A DNA stretch of 64,000 nucleotides from JBHJGO01 sp050331715 (GTDB taxonomy: Bacteria; Cyanobacteriota; Cyanobacteriia; Cyanobacteriales; Microcoleaceae), in the NCBI GenBank assembly GCA_050331715.1, contig JBHJGO010000004.1:24567-88566 (forward strand). Reading direction: 5' to 3'. Below are positions 63,782 to 64,000 of this stretch, in pieces (within the stretch, counting starts at the first letter, position 1; every line of letters begins with the position of its first letter). Position numbers and translations under genes: made by a program. The notes under the pieces are model-generated. The model searched no databases. It was not told where the DNA came from and worked only from the letters and a program-made list of their open reading frames with translations.

Positions 63782-64000
63782 CAGGCTCCTCTAAAAATAA
63801 CTGCAAAGTTAATACGCTTTACAGATTAAAAAGAGGAATATCCGTAAAAAAATAGAGGTAATTTTGGGGAACCATGCCAACCGTTGGTTAGTCCTAGAGA
63901 ATTCTCATAGCTCAAGCAACAATTTAATGTCTTCTATACTTAAAGACTCGCTAAGTTGAGTATTGAGTCGAATTGCTATACGAGTTGTACTAATTTAGCT
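63782..64000. other. Upstream region of the RTX gene, no gene seen
   Basis: 219 AT-rich bases to the window edge, presumably the RTX promoter region. I see no open gene. Confidence 0.45.

Overview
The window comes from a cyanobacterial chromosome. The evidence is photosynthesis and cyanobacteria-specific genes (psbK, ndhAIGE, crtR, menA for phylloquinone, a COP23 protein, DUF3143, DUF1825 and DUF4330 families), about 18 copies of the HIP1 octamer GCGATCGC spread through coding DNA, and TTGGTCA-type heptamer repeats. Gene content suggests a Leptolyngbya-like freshwater or filamentous lineage, but the genus cannot be fixed from sequence reading alone. Coordinates for coding regions include the stop codon.

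Layout. 1-2.9 kb: the start of a probable menF leaving the window, a CYP110-like P450, and menA. 3.1-8.4 kb: a NACHT NTPase fused to a C-terminal GUN4 domain, accA, an SDR and folE. 8.6-11.4 kb: the minus-strand ndhA-ndhI-ndhG-ndhE operon of the NDH-1 complex. 11.5-17.1 kb: a CPA1 antiporter, a GH25 muramidase with novel C-terminal repeats, a DUF427 protein, psbK and a PLP trans-sulfuration enzyme. About 17.25 kb: a solitary 5S rRNA gene with its own promoter and terminator. 17.5-31.3 kb: mixed metabolism (Uma2, guaB3, moaE, a peptide-type binding protein, DnaJ/DUF3143, uppS-cdaA, a quinone oxidoreductase). This stretch also holds two long genes each cut by a single in-frame TAG: an RDD/HEAT/pentapeptide-repeat protein and an aldehyde dehydrogenase.

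31.5-39.8 kb: gloB, an adenosine deaminase-like gene, an HD hydrolase, DUF1825, lepB, crtR, COP23, an RNase III-fold protein lacking both catalytic Asp residues, and an EamA transporter with a long coiled-coil front end. 40-45.2 kb: rplS, tRNA-Trp, secE, nusG, rplK, rplA, then nadK and hemC; rplJ and rplL, which usually follow rplA, are absent. 45.3-49.5 kb: two unknown proteins and a CPA2 antiporter. 49.5-55.2 kb: a three-gene 2-aminoethylphosphonate-type ABC importer, a MITE-like element and a divergent phosphonatase-like hydrolase. 55.1-60 kb: a 1628-residue CBS/PAS/GAF hybrid histidine kinase. 60.3-64 kb: DUF4330, folB, a DUF4343-type ATP-grasp protein, tRNA-Arg(CCG) and an RTX calcium-binding repeat protein.

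No CRISPR array, transposase gene or prophage block was seen. The most unusual items are the NACHT-GUN4 fusion, the orphan 5S unit, the two amber-interrupted genes, the catalytically dead RNase III-like protein and the coiled-coil EamA fusion.
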